Assembly: GCA_036927565.1 (NCBI GenBank) | Contig: JAYESD010000002.1 | Coordinates: 148,125,167-148,189,166 of the forward strand | DNA: 64,000 bases | DNA from: Tuctoria greenei | Taxonomy: Eukaryota; Streptophyta; Magnoliopsida; Poales; Poaceae | Reading direction: 5' to 3' | Shown here: piece after piece, positions 21,515 to 33,097 of the stretch | Position numbering within the stretch: the first letter of the stretch is position 1 | Layout of the letters: each line of letters begins with the position of its first letter | Notes under the pieces: generated by a model | Seen by the model: the letters and a program-made list of their open reading frames with translations, nothing else | What the model was told of the DNA's origin: nothing | Databases searched by the model: none | Translations under genes and position numbers: made by a program

Positions 21515-21995
21515 CATTGGGTGTAAGTTATTCCTTTGTGGCTAAAAGGTATGATGCACCTTAACCAAGGAATGACAAGATCACATCCAATGTATATTGG
21601 GTGCAAGTTGTTCCTATGTGACCAGAAGGTATTTTATACCTTAGTCAAGGAACAATGGATCACACTCAACCCATGTTGAGTGGACGTCATCCCTTTGTGG
21701 TTATAAGTATGTTGTACCTTAGCCAAGGAATAATAGATCGTACTCAACACATGTTGGGTACATGTCACTCTTTTGTGACTAAAGGTTATCATTACCTTAG
21801 CCAAGGAGTGACGGTTCACACCCAATGCATGAGAGGTACAAGTTATTCCTGTATGGCAAGAAGGTATGATACACCTTAGCCAAAGAATGATGACACACAC
21901 TCAAGACATGTTGAGTGCAGGTCATTCCCTTGTAGCCAAGGGTTACCATTACCTTAGCCAAGGAATAACAAGGTACATCCAACCTATGGAAACCT
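21515..21995. repeat. Minisatellite, about six units of about 78 bp
   Basis: Units begin near 21528, 21609, 21688, 21766, 21842 and 21920, spaced 76 to 81 bp. Each has a TTCCTTTGTGGC-like block, an AGGTAT-ACCTTAGCCAAGGA block and a palindromic piece such as CTCAACACATGTTGGG. Units are diverged but clearly tandem. Open frames through it on both strands are by-products of the repeat. Confidence 0.85.
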
Positions 21996-23530
21996 TGAGG
22001 TGTGGATGAGCGACATCGACAACACTCTCCTCGACCACACGCATGGAACCCATGGAAGACAATCCAACATCGACACTCAACCCCTCCAATGTCAAAGCCA
22101 TGCTGCAACAAAGATATGCCAACCTCATGGCCTACATCCGTCATTAGGGTTTCAGCCCTAGTGCGGACCTTGAACAAGAACAAGCTTGGGGAAGGACCCC
22201 CACTTGAGGTAACTTGTATCACACCCCTTGCATATTTATTTTCCATTCACACATCATCCACCTTCCATATAAAAAAACTTAAAAATAAGTAGAGTAGCTT
22301 TGCTTTCAAAATAAAATAAAAGATGTGCGGTAAGAATGGTTTGGAACTCACATAGATGAAATGATGAATAGTTGCTCTATTTTAATTTCTCTAAGTCCCT
22401 AGTTTACAACTTACTACTCTCAAAAATATTGCTTTCATTGGCTATAATTACTTTTGCCTTGATTTAGAAATTGTAGGTAGCAAAAGCTTAATCCATTCTA
22501 AGTTGTTGTGGGATATGATATAGTGATGGGGCTATTATTCCTAGTTTGAAAGTGAAACTTAGATTTCCGGAGAAATTCTAAAAAGATTTAAGTTACTCTC
22601 ATTTGATTGGAAATACCTAGGAAAGCCATATGATATATTAAATTGATAGACCTTATGCATATGATGCATTTGTCTTCACATTGAGCTTTGTCAAACTAGT
22701 ATAGAACGATGTGAGATTTCATTCATTATTTTTTGAATTCAAGACTTCACTTGCACATGATGTACTTCTACACTAGAAGTAAGCAAAATCCCATCATACC
22801 ATCATTCCACAATAAAAAAGAGAAACTCCATACCCTTCATGCTTAGTACTCTCTCCAAGTTTATTTCATAAAAGGGAGTAGAAGACATGGATACAAGAAA
22901 AAGAAAAAGAAAATGCATGCTTACATCATAAGTATGAGAGAAAAAAAGAAGAAAAAAATGGTAGCCATGTTTCATCCCTGCAAAATAAGAGAGTCTACAT
23001 GTATAGGAGTCATATCAAATATCCACATCCACTTCGACTCCATCACACATGCACATGTCTTGAATCAAATAGTTTTAAATTGATTTCTCCTAAGGCTTGC
23101 TCTTTTGAGTTAGCAATATTATGTGTTGGAAATATGCCTACTCTATTCCCTACCAAGCTCCACATATAAGCCTTATTTAGTGGTAGGACGAATTTAGGCA
23201 AAATGCCTTGGTGAGGAAATATTTCCACTACACATAAAGGAGGGACTTGAGAGAATCAAATTGAGGTACTTAAAATCTAAATTGGACTCTCTGGAATTTG
23301 AGTGAAACTTGATTTCTAGGGTATGTGTGCTCAATTTGTTGTTCTATCATTCAACCACCCATGAATAGGAGATGGCAGAAGCCCCATAATAATTTAAGAT
23401 GGGTGAAGTACTGTGCCAATTTTTACAATACTAGGTAGATTATTTTGTTGTACACATGGTACTTGTGAAAAATAGAACATTGTAGCAACTCCTGAACATC
23501 AACCTAAAGTCTTGACTTTGCTTGGGACGA
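21996..23530. other. Unrecognised non-coding DNA, probably internal 3' region of an Athila/Tat-type element
   Basis: AT-rich, with no domain recognised. It leads directly into a polypurine tract and LTR at 23531-23555, so it is most simply the degraded 3' internal part of that element. A short frame at 22002-22292 has no recognisable content. Confidence 0.4.
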
Positions 23531-23554
23531 GCGAAGGATAAGCTTTGGGGAGTT
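23531..23554 (+). other. Polypurine tract before the Athila/Tat-type LTR
   Basis: GCGAAGGATAAGC followed by TTTGGGGAGTT runs straight into the LTR start TGTTGAC. A GACGAGC-AAGG...TTTGGGGAG context before the 3' LTR is typical of Athila/Tat-group Gypsy elements. Confidence 0.7.
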
Positions 23555-25063
23555 TGTTGACAACTGTTATATACCAATTTCATCCGTCAATATAACTCAA
23601 TTATGTGAAGGAAATATCATTTCTTGCACATATCACCTTTCTATTTAACCTATTTCCACTTGTCCTTGGAGAAATTAGTGCATGCAGGTATTTTATACAG
23701 AATTGAAGTGAAACAAGGGGATGGATCCTATAAAATATCATCCCATCCAATCAAGCGTCGACACTTGGCACCACATGGATCAAATGGCCAACAAACAGAA
23801 GTATTCGAGGTCATCCAACGGTGTAACACCCATACCAACAGATGGGACCCACCTGGAAGTCACCCCAAGAAAGCACATACCGTTTGGAGGACTTACTAGG
23901 TCGACCGACCCCCTAGTCGGCCGACCTGGTCTTTCCTCCAAACTCGGTCAGCTTCCACGTGTTGGCTCCTCCCGGCTTGAAGAAGTCAGTGGTGACTAAT
24001 TCGTGTGCTTTTGATGGCGGGAACCGACCCTTCTCCAAGCTATAAATAGGACCCCTCACTTCAACACACACCACTTGAGCATCATTCTATTGTATACACT
24101 AGTTCTCTTAGTCCTTAGTGGAGTTAGGCGATAGAGAGGAGAGCCTCTAGTCCCAAGTCCAAGTTGGGAAACGTATGGCTCATGTATCTTTTCTTATATT
24201 TGTGACTTTATGCATAATAAAGATATTATCTTTAGTCTTTTTTTATTCATATACTTGGATGTAGCATTTCTTGTTTGATTGTGGATTCCATATATGATGT
24301 AGGAATAATATTTATGATCATGCCTTAATGTCATTATAATATCATCATAAACACAATAAACCCCCACTGTAGTCTAAGTATCTATGATATGATCATGTTA
24401 ATATGAATCACTTGTGCTATGTATCAGCATTGGTTCAACAATGATTTAGTTCATTGCCTTAGGATGGCTTGTGCCCGGGCTCTTAAGGTATTTACTTAAT
24501 ATGCTAGCATGGTGCTAGGATAGAAAGTAGTGTTGAATGTCTCGTAGACCAAGGGATTGAAGAGGTAGACAGTAGGTGGTGACAATCCTATCTGTCCTTT
24601 GTAATCCTCCATGTTCGGCTATTCCACAGTCTCTTGGCGGGAGTCGTCTAGTGTTGCTAGGGGTAAACCCGTGCCCGATGTGTTGAACAACTTAGCATAA
24701 GTATTCACGATTGGCATGCTCATTAGTATCTAACCTAGGCTATGTATATGTATATTAGAAGAATTGTAGGAGCAACCCCAACTCTTAGTCTAACCTCCAT
24801 TAGGACCCATCTACCCCTTAGAATAGATTGCTTAGGTGTGTGTCACACTAACCATATATTATCAACTTACCCCTGTCTTGATAATTGATTAGTATCCCAT
24901 AGCTTGATCACAAGAGTAGTGCATACTTTACTCCATTGGCATCCTTCGGGATAAATACGATACCCTTGGGAATACTCTTGGGTGAAATGCTACATGATAG
25001 TTTCCTTGCGCTTGCGGATCTCATCTCTTTTGAGAGATGATCTGTGACGTAAGAAACGTCAAC
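23555..25063 (+). repeat. Athila/Tat-type Gypsy LTR (copy 1), complete
   Basis: 1509 bp, starting TGTTGACAAC and ending AACGTCAACA, with matching inverted termini. It is followed by a tRNA-Asp-type primer site and preceded by a polypurine tract. Three other copies of the family lie on the minus strand between 56647 and 61680, including a full-length one at 59911-61431. A TATA-like CTATAAATAGG lies near 24040. Confidence 0.88.
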
Positions 25064-25071
25064 AAGCATTT

Positions 25072-25089
25072 CTGGCACCGTTGCCAGGG
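25072..25089 (+). other. Primer binding site resembling tRNA-Asp type
   Basis: TGGCACCGTTGCCAGGGA differs by two transitions from the perfect complement of the plant tRNA-Asp 3' end. Athila and Tat-group Gypsy elements use this primer. It lies 8 bp after the LTR end. Confidence 0.75.
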
Positions 25090-26363
25090 ATGATTTGTTA
25101 ATGTTACTTAGTAGCTGTCAACACACTGGCAGCCCCAGCACCCGCGCATGGAAGGCATGGAGCGTCACCACCTCTTCAGACATGGCTCAGGGACGGACTC
25201 CCCATCAGAAAGACATATCGCACAGGAGTCGCTCATTGACGCGAGCAGAGTGGTCACAGAACTTCATCTAGGATGCCATCAGAAGGAGACTACAGAAAAG
25301 GCAGCGACACCATCGTTTTTTTACCATGTCTCACTACTCTCTCAACACTGCCTAGCTTTTGTAGGCGAGGAAGCTGGTCACGGAAGACTTAATAAGGAAA
25401 TGTGGAAAGCAGGACACGGAGCCAAGCTTTTATAGCTCCGACAGATCAGCGCGGCGGCAAGCGAACATGCATAGCTAGAGGATGCACCTCACGTCCTCAT
25501 GACCAGCGCTGCATAAGACCGCACAATGCCTACGATATCTGTGAGTCGACGTGCCCGCCACCCCAGGGCCTCCTCGTAACCATCGCCACCATTGATTTGT
25601 GCAGCACCCATGATCTCCATGGTGCAGAGACCTAGCACCATGATGTCGGCCCAACAGGTCGAGATAAGGCGAGTAAGATTTCGACCCACTTCTGGGGTCC
25701 AATCTTGTTTCAGGTTCGAAGGCCATCCCGTCAAACGGACCACAGATCCACCATGAACAAATCAGAGTGAGGGATGTACAACGTGAGATGGCACGCGGAT
25801 GTCCCGACATCTCCAACGCTCCATATCCAAGTCTCAGCACGACGGTTCCATAGTTGTCCCTCAAAGGGTTGGCGTCAAGCTTCCCAGACCCCTGAATGGC
25901 CCGGGAACTACGCGAGTCTCCTGAGCGAGATTTAATGGAATGCGGGAATCGAGCCCCAACTAGGTCGCTCCTTACGAAACAGTATGACTAATTCTGCTCG
26001 TCCTTACAAAACAAGATGACCAGGTCCCACTCGGATTAATCCAATAGTGAGCTCAATGAGCTAGAGAATTCGATCATCGAGGAAAATTCCCGCTTAGCTC
26101 ACCACCTCCAAGCTCCAAACGGCTTACGGATGGGGCATGAAGCGAATTCGTGAAACTATCAACCTGACCCCAAAAGAGACTCGGGGGCTCGCCATGTAGA
26201 TCGGGAACTATGAGAAGGGTCAGTACCCTGTTATTCCAACCCCAGGTTCTGCGATGATCCTAGATAAATCATGAACTCGTACTAATGCATTTAACGAACT
26301 CTCTTTCCAGGAACCACAACGCGTTGTTGAATCTGCCTTCGACTGACTAAACAACTCGACTAG
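25090..26363 (+). other. Degraded Gypsy internal DNA
   Basis: No intact domain is readable. Phrases such as GACTCGGGGGCTCG near 26170 are typical of non-coding DNA near the 3' end of RIRE2/Tat-like Gypsy elements. The base composition is more GC-rich than the flanks. A junction with the element that begins at 23555 must lie somewhere after 25090, possibly near 25105-25125, but I cannot place it exactly. Short frames here look random. Confidence 0.45.
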
Positions 26364-27128
26364 AGACTCGGGGGCTACTGATGGGGTTCTGTACCCCGGA
26401 TACTGAAGAATACTAGACCAACAAATGATGCATAGCTACGACAAGACCCGAATCATGGCGCGAGGAGGAACCTACTGCCCAAGCCTCGACCAACGAGGTC
26501 GGGGAAGTGAATCCGTTCGAGCCCCGACCATAGAGGTCAGGCAGCGGTACATCCCAAGCCCGAGCTCAAGAGCATGGAGCCGGTAGCAGCATTCAACACA
26601 AATGTGGGCCAGAGCATATGCCTTCAATACTGAAAGGATGGGCACATGTGATGTGTCCTTGCCATAGAGCACAGTGCTAGCTGAAGCCACTCCCGTCCCA
26701 TCCCGTTCGGCCCAGCAGCGAGCACTCATGGAAGAACAACGCAAACCGAGCGACACGATGGGAGTGAATACTACAGCGATGACTTCGATGACCGAAGCAG
26801 CTCAGGAAGCCCGCTGACATGATGAACCACACGCCCCATTTATGAGGATCCGGGGTAGATAGTTTTGCTCGATATAAAAGGGATCTGAAGACAACCTTGC
26901 CGGGCACATTAGAATATAATGAGACACCCCCGCATGAGAGCTCTCCAAAGATGACCCTCTTGTAACTGCTGTAACCCACTCTTATGCTAACAAAGAACAG
27001 GTTCTGACCATACTGGACGTACGACATACTTGCATGAACCAGTATAAACCTCTCGTGTCTTTATAGCTAGGCCTTCGAGGACAAAACGTGCGGCAGTACG
27101 ATACGAGTCGGTTTCCAGAACACCGACA
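26364..27128 (+). repeat. Polypurine tract and LTR of a second Gypsy element
   Basis: AGACTCGGGGGCTAC (26364-26378) is a polypurine tract. The LTR starts TGATGGGGTTC at 26379 and ends CACCGACA at 27128, 750 bp. A TATA box (GATATAAAAG) is at 26871-26880. The sequence upstream is internal DNA, so this is a 3' LTR. No 5' partner is in the window. Confidence 0.75.
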
Positions 27129-27179
27129 ATATTCTTCTATTAGCAAAGACCTTCAACAAACATATGCCTTACCCTTCGG

Positions 27180-27590
27180 CTTCCGGTTGATGTATTAGCT
27201 TCGTCTCCAAGCTAATCGAATGAGGTATCAGTTGTGAGTCCATTTTCATCCTCGATGATCATTGTGAAATATAATGCAACAGGTCATGATGCCACTAAGT
27301 TGTGCACGATCCTATCCATAAGCCGCCCCCCTAATGACAGCAAACATGGCCCGTAACACCAAAAGCTCATCCAGTGTCCTTTCTGACCCCCTCCTGCACG
27401 CGAGTGAAGTGTTATGATTTTTGGTTTTTAGGGTGCCAAACCCTTTTCATGAAAGCTGGCCAATCCGGATATATCCCATCTGCCGTGCAGTACCCCATGT
27501 TGTATGTATTCCCGTTAACATTAAACACGTAACATCTGGGACATTGCCATTGAGGTATGCAACAAACCTGCAAGACATTTATGTCATTGC
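27180..27590 (-). pseudogene. PIF/Harbinger-type transposase C-terminal fragment
   Basis: On the minus strand, 27510 down to 27425 reads VNGNTYNMGYCTADGIYP followed by DWPAFMKRVW, the signature before the last catalytic residue of plant Harbinger transposases (DDE_Tnp_4 / Plant_tran). Next comes an FTRVQEGVRKDTG-AFGV block with a stop on each side, near 27345-27400. A C-IIFHN...IIEDENG block broken by a frameshift lies near 27250-27280. No frame is open across all blocks, so it is an old fragment. No terminal repeats were found. Confidence 0.75.
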
Positions 27591-27713
27591 AGCTACCTAG
27601 GAGACAGAGATAAGCATGTCAAATGCATAAATCCTGTGAACCAATGACCTAAAGGATCATAGATGCATGCTTCCCTCTCCATGTGAATATACCCTTCCAC
27701 GCACTAGGACAAT

Positions 27714-28054
27714 TGTCAGCTCAGAACGTGCACACACACGGACACGTTGTGAACTGGAGTCAGAGAAGGCACTGTGATTTTGTGCCGCACTTCAAACTGC
27801 AGGCGTTATTCTCCTTTTATTGATAAAGTGATCAAACAAACTAGCTGCATGAAGACCGGGCACGTCGGGTCGATCCGCCATATCAGCGCTGATCCCCCTC
27901 GTTGCCCACGAAGCCCCCCAGCCGTTACATCGTGCCGTTGCACAAATGGATCAGGGCGACACACAAATAACTCAAAAATGTGACTGAGTCACAGCTCAGT
28001 TTTTTACAAACTTGAAAGAAAAAAAAACACGATCCAGCAGCTGTTTAGCTGACA
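27714..28054 (-). repeat. 3' LTR of element D, 341 bp
   Basis: In plus orientation it starts TGTCAGCT and ends AGCTGACA, an 8-bp perfect inverted terminus. It abuts the polypurine tract at 28055. A minus-strand ATCAATAAAAGG near 27812-27823 looks like a polyadenylation signal. The length is short compared with the other LTRs here, as is common outside the Sirevirus lineage. Confidence 0.82.
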
Positions 28055-28082
28055 TTTATCCCCTCCCACCCCCCCCACCCCC
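28055..28082 (-). other. Polypurine tract of element D, four G-runs
   Basis: The minus strand reads GGGGG-T-GGGGGGGG-T-GGG-A-GGGG-ATAAA up to the LTR start TGTCAGC. This is an unusually G-rich polypurine tract that also satisfies the pattern for a G-quadruplex. Confidence 0.8.
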
Positions 28083-28114
28083 TAATCAGCTGCTGGTATC
28101 GACGACGCCCAGCT

Positions 28115-28680
28115 TCAGTCGAATTCCCTGAACTTGCCACGCGGCAATGCCTTAGTCAGGGCCTCCGCCAGCTGTTCGTCGGTGTGCTTGTAGTCCACGG
28201 CGATCTTCCCATTCTGCACACACTCGTGGAGGAAGTGGAATTGCATCTCAATGTGCTTGGACCTGTCATGGAACACAGGATTCTTGCAAAGTTGGATGGC
28301 AGACTTGTTGTCGACGTAAATCATCGCACTGTCACTCGCCCAGGAGTTCGCCGAGTAGACATTGAATCCATACACGCGTGCACACCACCGTGGTCACAGC
28401 AATGTATTCTGCTTCACAGGAGGAGAGAGCAATCACCTTTTGTTTCTGCGATTGTCAGCTGATCGCACTTCCCCTGTATGTAAACACCATTACAGTGGTG
28501 CTCTTCTGATCATCTACCGCGCCGGCAAAGTCGGCGTCGCTGAAGCCATCTAGTCGATGCTGCAGTGCTTCTTTGGTGTACCGGCATCCAAAATTCAATG
28601 TTCCTGCTACATACCTGAGCAGCTGCTTGACTGCCACCCAGTGTTCCGTCGTTGGGGCCTCCATGAACCGGCTAACAAGT
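28115..28680 (-). pseudogene. pol: Element D RNase H, broken
   Basis: Blocks on the minus strand are VKQLLRYVAGTLNFG and FSDADFAGAVDDQKST (28455-28664), then IYVDNKSAIQLCKNPVFH and RSKHIEMQFHFLHE (28115-28375). They are Copia RNase H blocks. The frame is lost between 28455 and 28375. Confidence 0.88.
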
Positions 28681-28681
28681 C

Positions 28682-29620
28682 CTACACACCATAAGCAAGG
28701 TCGGGCCTCGTGTGCACCATGTACCGGAGGCTGCCAGCTATGCTTCGGTAGACCTTCTCATCAACCGGTGGATTCATGCTTAGCATGCTCAGTTTTAGCC
28801 TCAGCTCCACCGGGACGTGTACCGGATTGCATCCTGTCAACCCAGCCTTCTTTATGAGCTTTGCTGCATAACTGCCCTGCCGATGGGTGATTTCATCCTG
28901 CCCTTGGTGTACCTCGATGCTGAGGTAATAGCTCAGCAGGCCAAGATCACTCATAGAGAACGTTGACATCATCTGTTGCTTGAACCGAGCAATTGCCTCC
29001 AGAGTTGATCCGGTGACTAAGAGGTCATCGACGTAGACCCCAAGCAGTAGGTGCTCCTCGTCAGTGCGCTGCACGTATACGGCGTGCTCCGACGGGCTTC
29101 TCTGAAACCCGATGGACAGCAAGGTCACATCAAGTTTGGCATTCCAGGTGTGTGGCGCCAAGCGAAGGCCGTATAGCTCCTTGGCGAAACGGAACACCTT
29201 TCCTTCTTCTCCTTCATGCTCAAATCCGGGAGCCTGGTTGACGTAAACCTCTTCTTACAATTCACCATTGAGAAAAGTGGATTTAACATCAAGGTGGTGC
29301 ACCTACCATCCCTTTTTAGCCGCTATGGCGAGTAGCAAGCAGACTGAGTCCAGACGCACCACCGGGGTGAACACTTTGTCGAAGTCCACCCTGGGCCTCT
29401 GGACATATCCTTTGGTGATGAGCCCTTCTTTGTGCTATACAACTTCGCCGGCAGAATTCTTCTTGAGTTTGAACACCATTTGAGTCCGATTGGGTGCTTG
29501 CCGGCCGGAAGTGTTGTGAGGCTCCAAGTCTGGTTGCCTTCGATTGACCGGAGCTCATCCAACATTGCCGCTCACCACGCCTCATGCGGTTCAGCCTCTT
29601 CAAATGTGCTCAGCTCTTCT
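28682..29620 (-). pseudogene. pol: Element D reverse transcriptase, broken
   Basis: The frame 29197-28682 contains ELYGLRLAPHTWNAKLD, the intact catalytic LLGVYVDDLLVTGS near 29030, MSDLGLLSYYLSIEV, and YRSIAGSLRYMVHTRPDLAY. The N-terminal blocks (NQTWSL, AGKHPIGLKW) lie at 29620-29316 in shifting frames. It is a different Copia lineage from A, B and C, judging by these blocks and by the short LTR. Confidence 0.88.
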
Positions 29621-29952
29621 TCACTTGCCAGAAGTAGTGTCGTGGCAGGAACTTGTCCTTCTGCAGCTCACATATTTACCAGAGGGCGATAGCATCGTGG
29701 TGCCTTCTCGCCGACCAGCTCCGTGTCCGATGTGGCGCTGGGCGGTGACTACACGTAGTCTCCCGCAAACCCTTGCCTTCCACCACCTTTTGGCGCTGGA
29801 GTTGAAGCTACCAGAGATGGTGCATCCTCCTGCGCCAGGTCTTGGGGGAACACGGCTCCCTGCTCGCTGGCACATCCTTGCGATGGCAAGGCCGTCAGGG
29901 GCGTGAACTCGATCACGAATGAACCTTGAAACTGTGCTGGGGCTCCCCAATC
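29621..29952 (-). other. Integrase-RT linker of element D
   Basis: Variable region between integrase and RT. It is GC-rich with no conserved block. Several short frames on both strands here are chance products. Confidence 0.5.
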
Positions 29953-31056
29953 TCAGCTAGCTGCCTCGTCGAAGATAGCATCCCAGGTGATGTACACCCG
30001 TTTTGTCGTAGGGTCATACACGTGCCATCCCTTGGTCTGGCCATGAGCGTAATCGATGAACACTGTCCGAACACTACGATCATCGAGCTTCTTCTGGTTC
30101 AGGTGAGTCACCTTGGCATGGGCGATGCATCCAAAAGTGTGGAAGTAGCTCACGGATGGCTTCTTCCCATGCCATGATTCATACGGCGTCATGCCGCACA
30201 CGGACTTTGTCGAGGCACAGTTCAGTAGGTGGACCATGGTGGTCACTGCCTCCCCCCAAAACTCATTTGGCATGTTCTTCATCCTCAACAAGCAACGTGC
30301 CAAGCCCACGACGATCTGATTATGGCGTTCCACAACACTGTTTTGCTAAGGTGAATATGGAGCCGTGAGCTGCCTATGAACTCCTTGGTCGGCACAATAC
30401 TCACCGAACTCCATCGACTTGAACTCTCCTCCTTTGTCTGTGCGCAGTACATGCAGCTTCATGGCCGTCTCAACTTCAACACAAGCCTACCATCACTTGA
30501 TAGCATCTGGTGCTTCATCCTTGCTGCTCAACAGGACCAGCCACATGATGCGCGTCTTGTCGTCGACGAGCAGCAAGAAATATTTCTTTCCTCCATGAGT
30601 TGGAGGATATATCGGACAACACAAATCGCCATGAACAAGATCCAAGCGTTCGTTGGCTCGATACTTTGCCAACGTCGGTAACGGTTTGCATCGTTGCTTG
30701 CCAATGAGGCAGCTGTCACACACTTGATCAATGTGATCAATCAAGGGCATTTTACACACCATATCACCTTGAGCAAGCTTCATGAGGGAGTCGAAGTTGA
30801 GCTGACCGAAGCGTGCGTGCCACCTACATGCGTCATCATATGTGGACGCCGCGAGACACACTGGCCGCATGATCTCTAATTCGACGATGTACAACCTATT
30901 CCTAGTCCTTTCAACCTCAATGACGAGGTCCTTCTGGCGGTCATGTATCGCCATGACACCACCCTTAACCAGAGCAGAACAACCCGTCTTGTCCAGCTGT
31001 CCCACTGAAATGATCGACGTGCAGAGCTTCGGGATGTAGTACACCCCAGAGAGCAT
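29953..31056 (-). pseudogene. pol: Element D integrase, broken
   Basis: The pre-integrase His/Cys block (WHARFGQLNFDSL, CDSCLIGKQ) and the first catalytic segment (LVHGDLCCPI, LLVDDKTRIMW) lie at 31056-30493. The second half, from VVERHNQIVV through FWGEAVTTMVHLLN to the C-terminal block, is at 30333-29953. A TAG at 30346-30348 breaks the conserved segment before the catalytic Glu region. Confidence 0.88.
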
Positions 31057-31500
31057 GCGGTGTCGCCTGGCGTGAGCAATGAAGACAACAGTTCCTCGTC
31101 ACTTGATCTCCACCACCGGTTCATTGCCGAAACAGACGATGCCCGAGATATTTCGATCCAGCTCCGAGAAGATCGTGTCATCTCCAGTCATGTGGTTTGA
31201 TGCCCCTATGTCCAGATGCCACTGCGGTTCCTTGATGTCGCTTGCAGCGGCGAGGCACACCCATGCGCGATCCTCGCACAGATGAACTTCCTCATGGTGT
31301 CTCCCAGTGTCGACTTCTTCAGGGGCCGCCACCTGCGCCATAAGGAGCGCCGAATCTTCATCCTCCACTTGTGCGACATAAGCTGCACCAGCATCCCGCT
31401 CTTATTTGTGAAACTCCTTTGCCCAGTGCCCACTTATGCCGCAATAGCGACAGTTTCCAGTATGTTTGGACGTTCCCTTGCTGGTCTTGTTTGACTAAGG
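31057..31500 (-). pseudogene. Element D protease and gag zinc knuckle, broken
   Basis: The protease motif reads LDIGASNHMTG (about 31189-31221), with Ile where Thr or Ser is normal in the D-T/S-G triad. The knuckle CRYCGISGHWAKEF near 31405-31455 has Phe in the place of its last Cys. Frames shift between the two. The sequence ends exactly at the element B LTR (31501). Confidence 0.82.
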
Positions 31501-33081
31501 TGAAAGTAGCCTAGAGGGGGGGTGAATAGGCAATAATCAAAAATCTAGACTTAATTAAAAACTATCTTGTCAATACAAGTCAGACTTGTCTGACTTGAAA
31601 TCGGACTTGTCTGACTTTAAATTGAACTTGTCTGACTAAAATTGGACAAGTCTAACTCAGCTCAAATAAGTCCGACTGAACCTACAGGAAAGTACTAAAA
31701 ATGAAGTTTTTCTGCAATCTACTGAATGGAAATATGTCCTAGCAGTTCTAGTAGTTGATGGAAACAAGATTAAGTGCTAGAAACGAAGTAAACCTAGATG
31801 ATCACTAGAAAGTAAGAACTTTGCGGAAATGTAAAGGAGACAATGGACAAGAGATTTTTCTCCTGGGGTTTGACTTCATGAAGAAACATATATCCCTGTT
31901 GAGGAGTCCACAAAGGACCGAGCCTAACAGCCCTAACCTCGCCAAGACGCCTCAAAGGTCATGTCTTGGATGCTTCACTATGACAAGAGATTACAAACTT
32001 CACTGAATCAACAAATCAAATGAGAAATCACGGGGCGGTGCCTAACCATCTAGGGGAGAACCCCAAGAGTAACAAACACGCAAGCATGAAGAAACTCAGC
32101 GAATCTAATGTTTCTCAACCCCCTATTGACTTCTCTTGCCAAGTCTCACAATCACTCCTTCACACTTCCCCAAAAAACTTTGGATTTGGGCTCAAGAGGG
32201 TGAAGATCAAGGAAGGAGGCTTTCCTAAGGTCTTGAGGCGGCTCTGAGAGTTTCCGTAGGGTTAGACTTTCATTGGGGATGAAATCTCCAGCTATTTATA
32301 GTCCAAAAGCTATTTTAGCTGTTGGATGACAGCCCGCGTCGGACAAGTCTGACATAACCTTAGACATGTCCGACCTACTGACATCAGAGACACTATGGCT
32401 AACCACTTTAATTTGAAACTGCGTGCAAAAGCCGCATCGGACAAGTCCGGCTAATCTTGGACATGTTTGACATGCAAGGAGAACCTTTTCAACTCAGACT
32501 AATCTGAGGCACTAAGTCAGAAAAGTCTACATCGGACATGTTCAACCCACTTCGGACATGTCTGAAATAGAACAGAGATGATTCGAACTTGTCTGAATAC
32601 CCATCTCGAATCATTCCGAGTTTTTCAGACACTTAAAAAATTTCTATGTCAAGTACCTTGGACATGTCCGAACCTCTCTAGACATGTCTGAATTAGAACA
32701 AAGAGCTTCAGGACATGTCTGACATACAGATATGGACATGTCTGAATTCCACCAGAGAGGTTTCTGACTTATCCGTCCAAAGACGTCGGACAAGTCTGAC
32801 CCTGACACTTAGGATTTTCCTATAACCTACACAAGAGGTTGATCTGCCATTTGACTCACTAAGTTTCCATGCATCGTGTCCCTCTTAATAGTACGGATTC
32901 TCCTAGGACTCAAGGAGAAATAATAAACTTATTTCTACTCCTCTTTTCACGACTTTTCTCCTTTTTTTGTGAATTCCACTCTGTAGTAAATTTTGTGCAC
33001 GAACTCAACCAAACTCATTAGCTCTTTAATTGTTCGTCCTTAATCAACCAAAAACCCACAAGGGACCTAGATGCACTTTCA
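31501..33081 (-). repeat. 3' LTR of element B, 1581 bp
   Basis: Plus orientation TGAAAGTAGCCTAGAGG to GCACTTTCA, matching 53817-55368. A minus-strand TATA box lies at 32292-32300. U3 (about 32335-32800) is packed with GGACAAGTC and GGACATGTC palindrome variants, and a second group lies near the inner end at 31575-31680. Confidence 0.92.
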
Positions 33082-33097
33082 ATCTCCCCCTTTTTGG
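33082..33097 (-). other. Polypurine tract of element B
   Basis: The minus strand reads CCAAAAAGGGGGAGAT and abuts the LTR start TGAAAGTGC. It is almost the same tract as in element A. Confidence 0.88.

Noticed and set aside
21634..21900. Open frames on both strands through the minisatellite as genes
   Set aside because: They follow the 78-bp repeat period (a multiple of three), which keeps frames open without selection.
25475..25864. Frames in the GC-richer block 25148-25864 as host genes
   Set aside because: No domain, no consistent frame, and the block lies between a Gypsy primer site and a Gypsy 3' LTR.
29316..29692. Plus-strand frames opposite element D RT and linker
   Set aside because: They are antisense to recognisable RT blocks and have no domain of their own.
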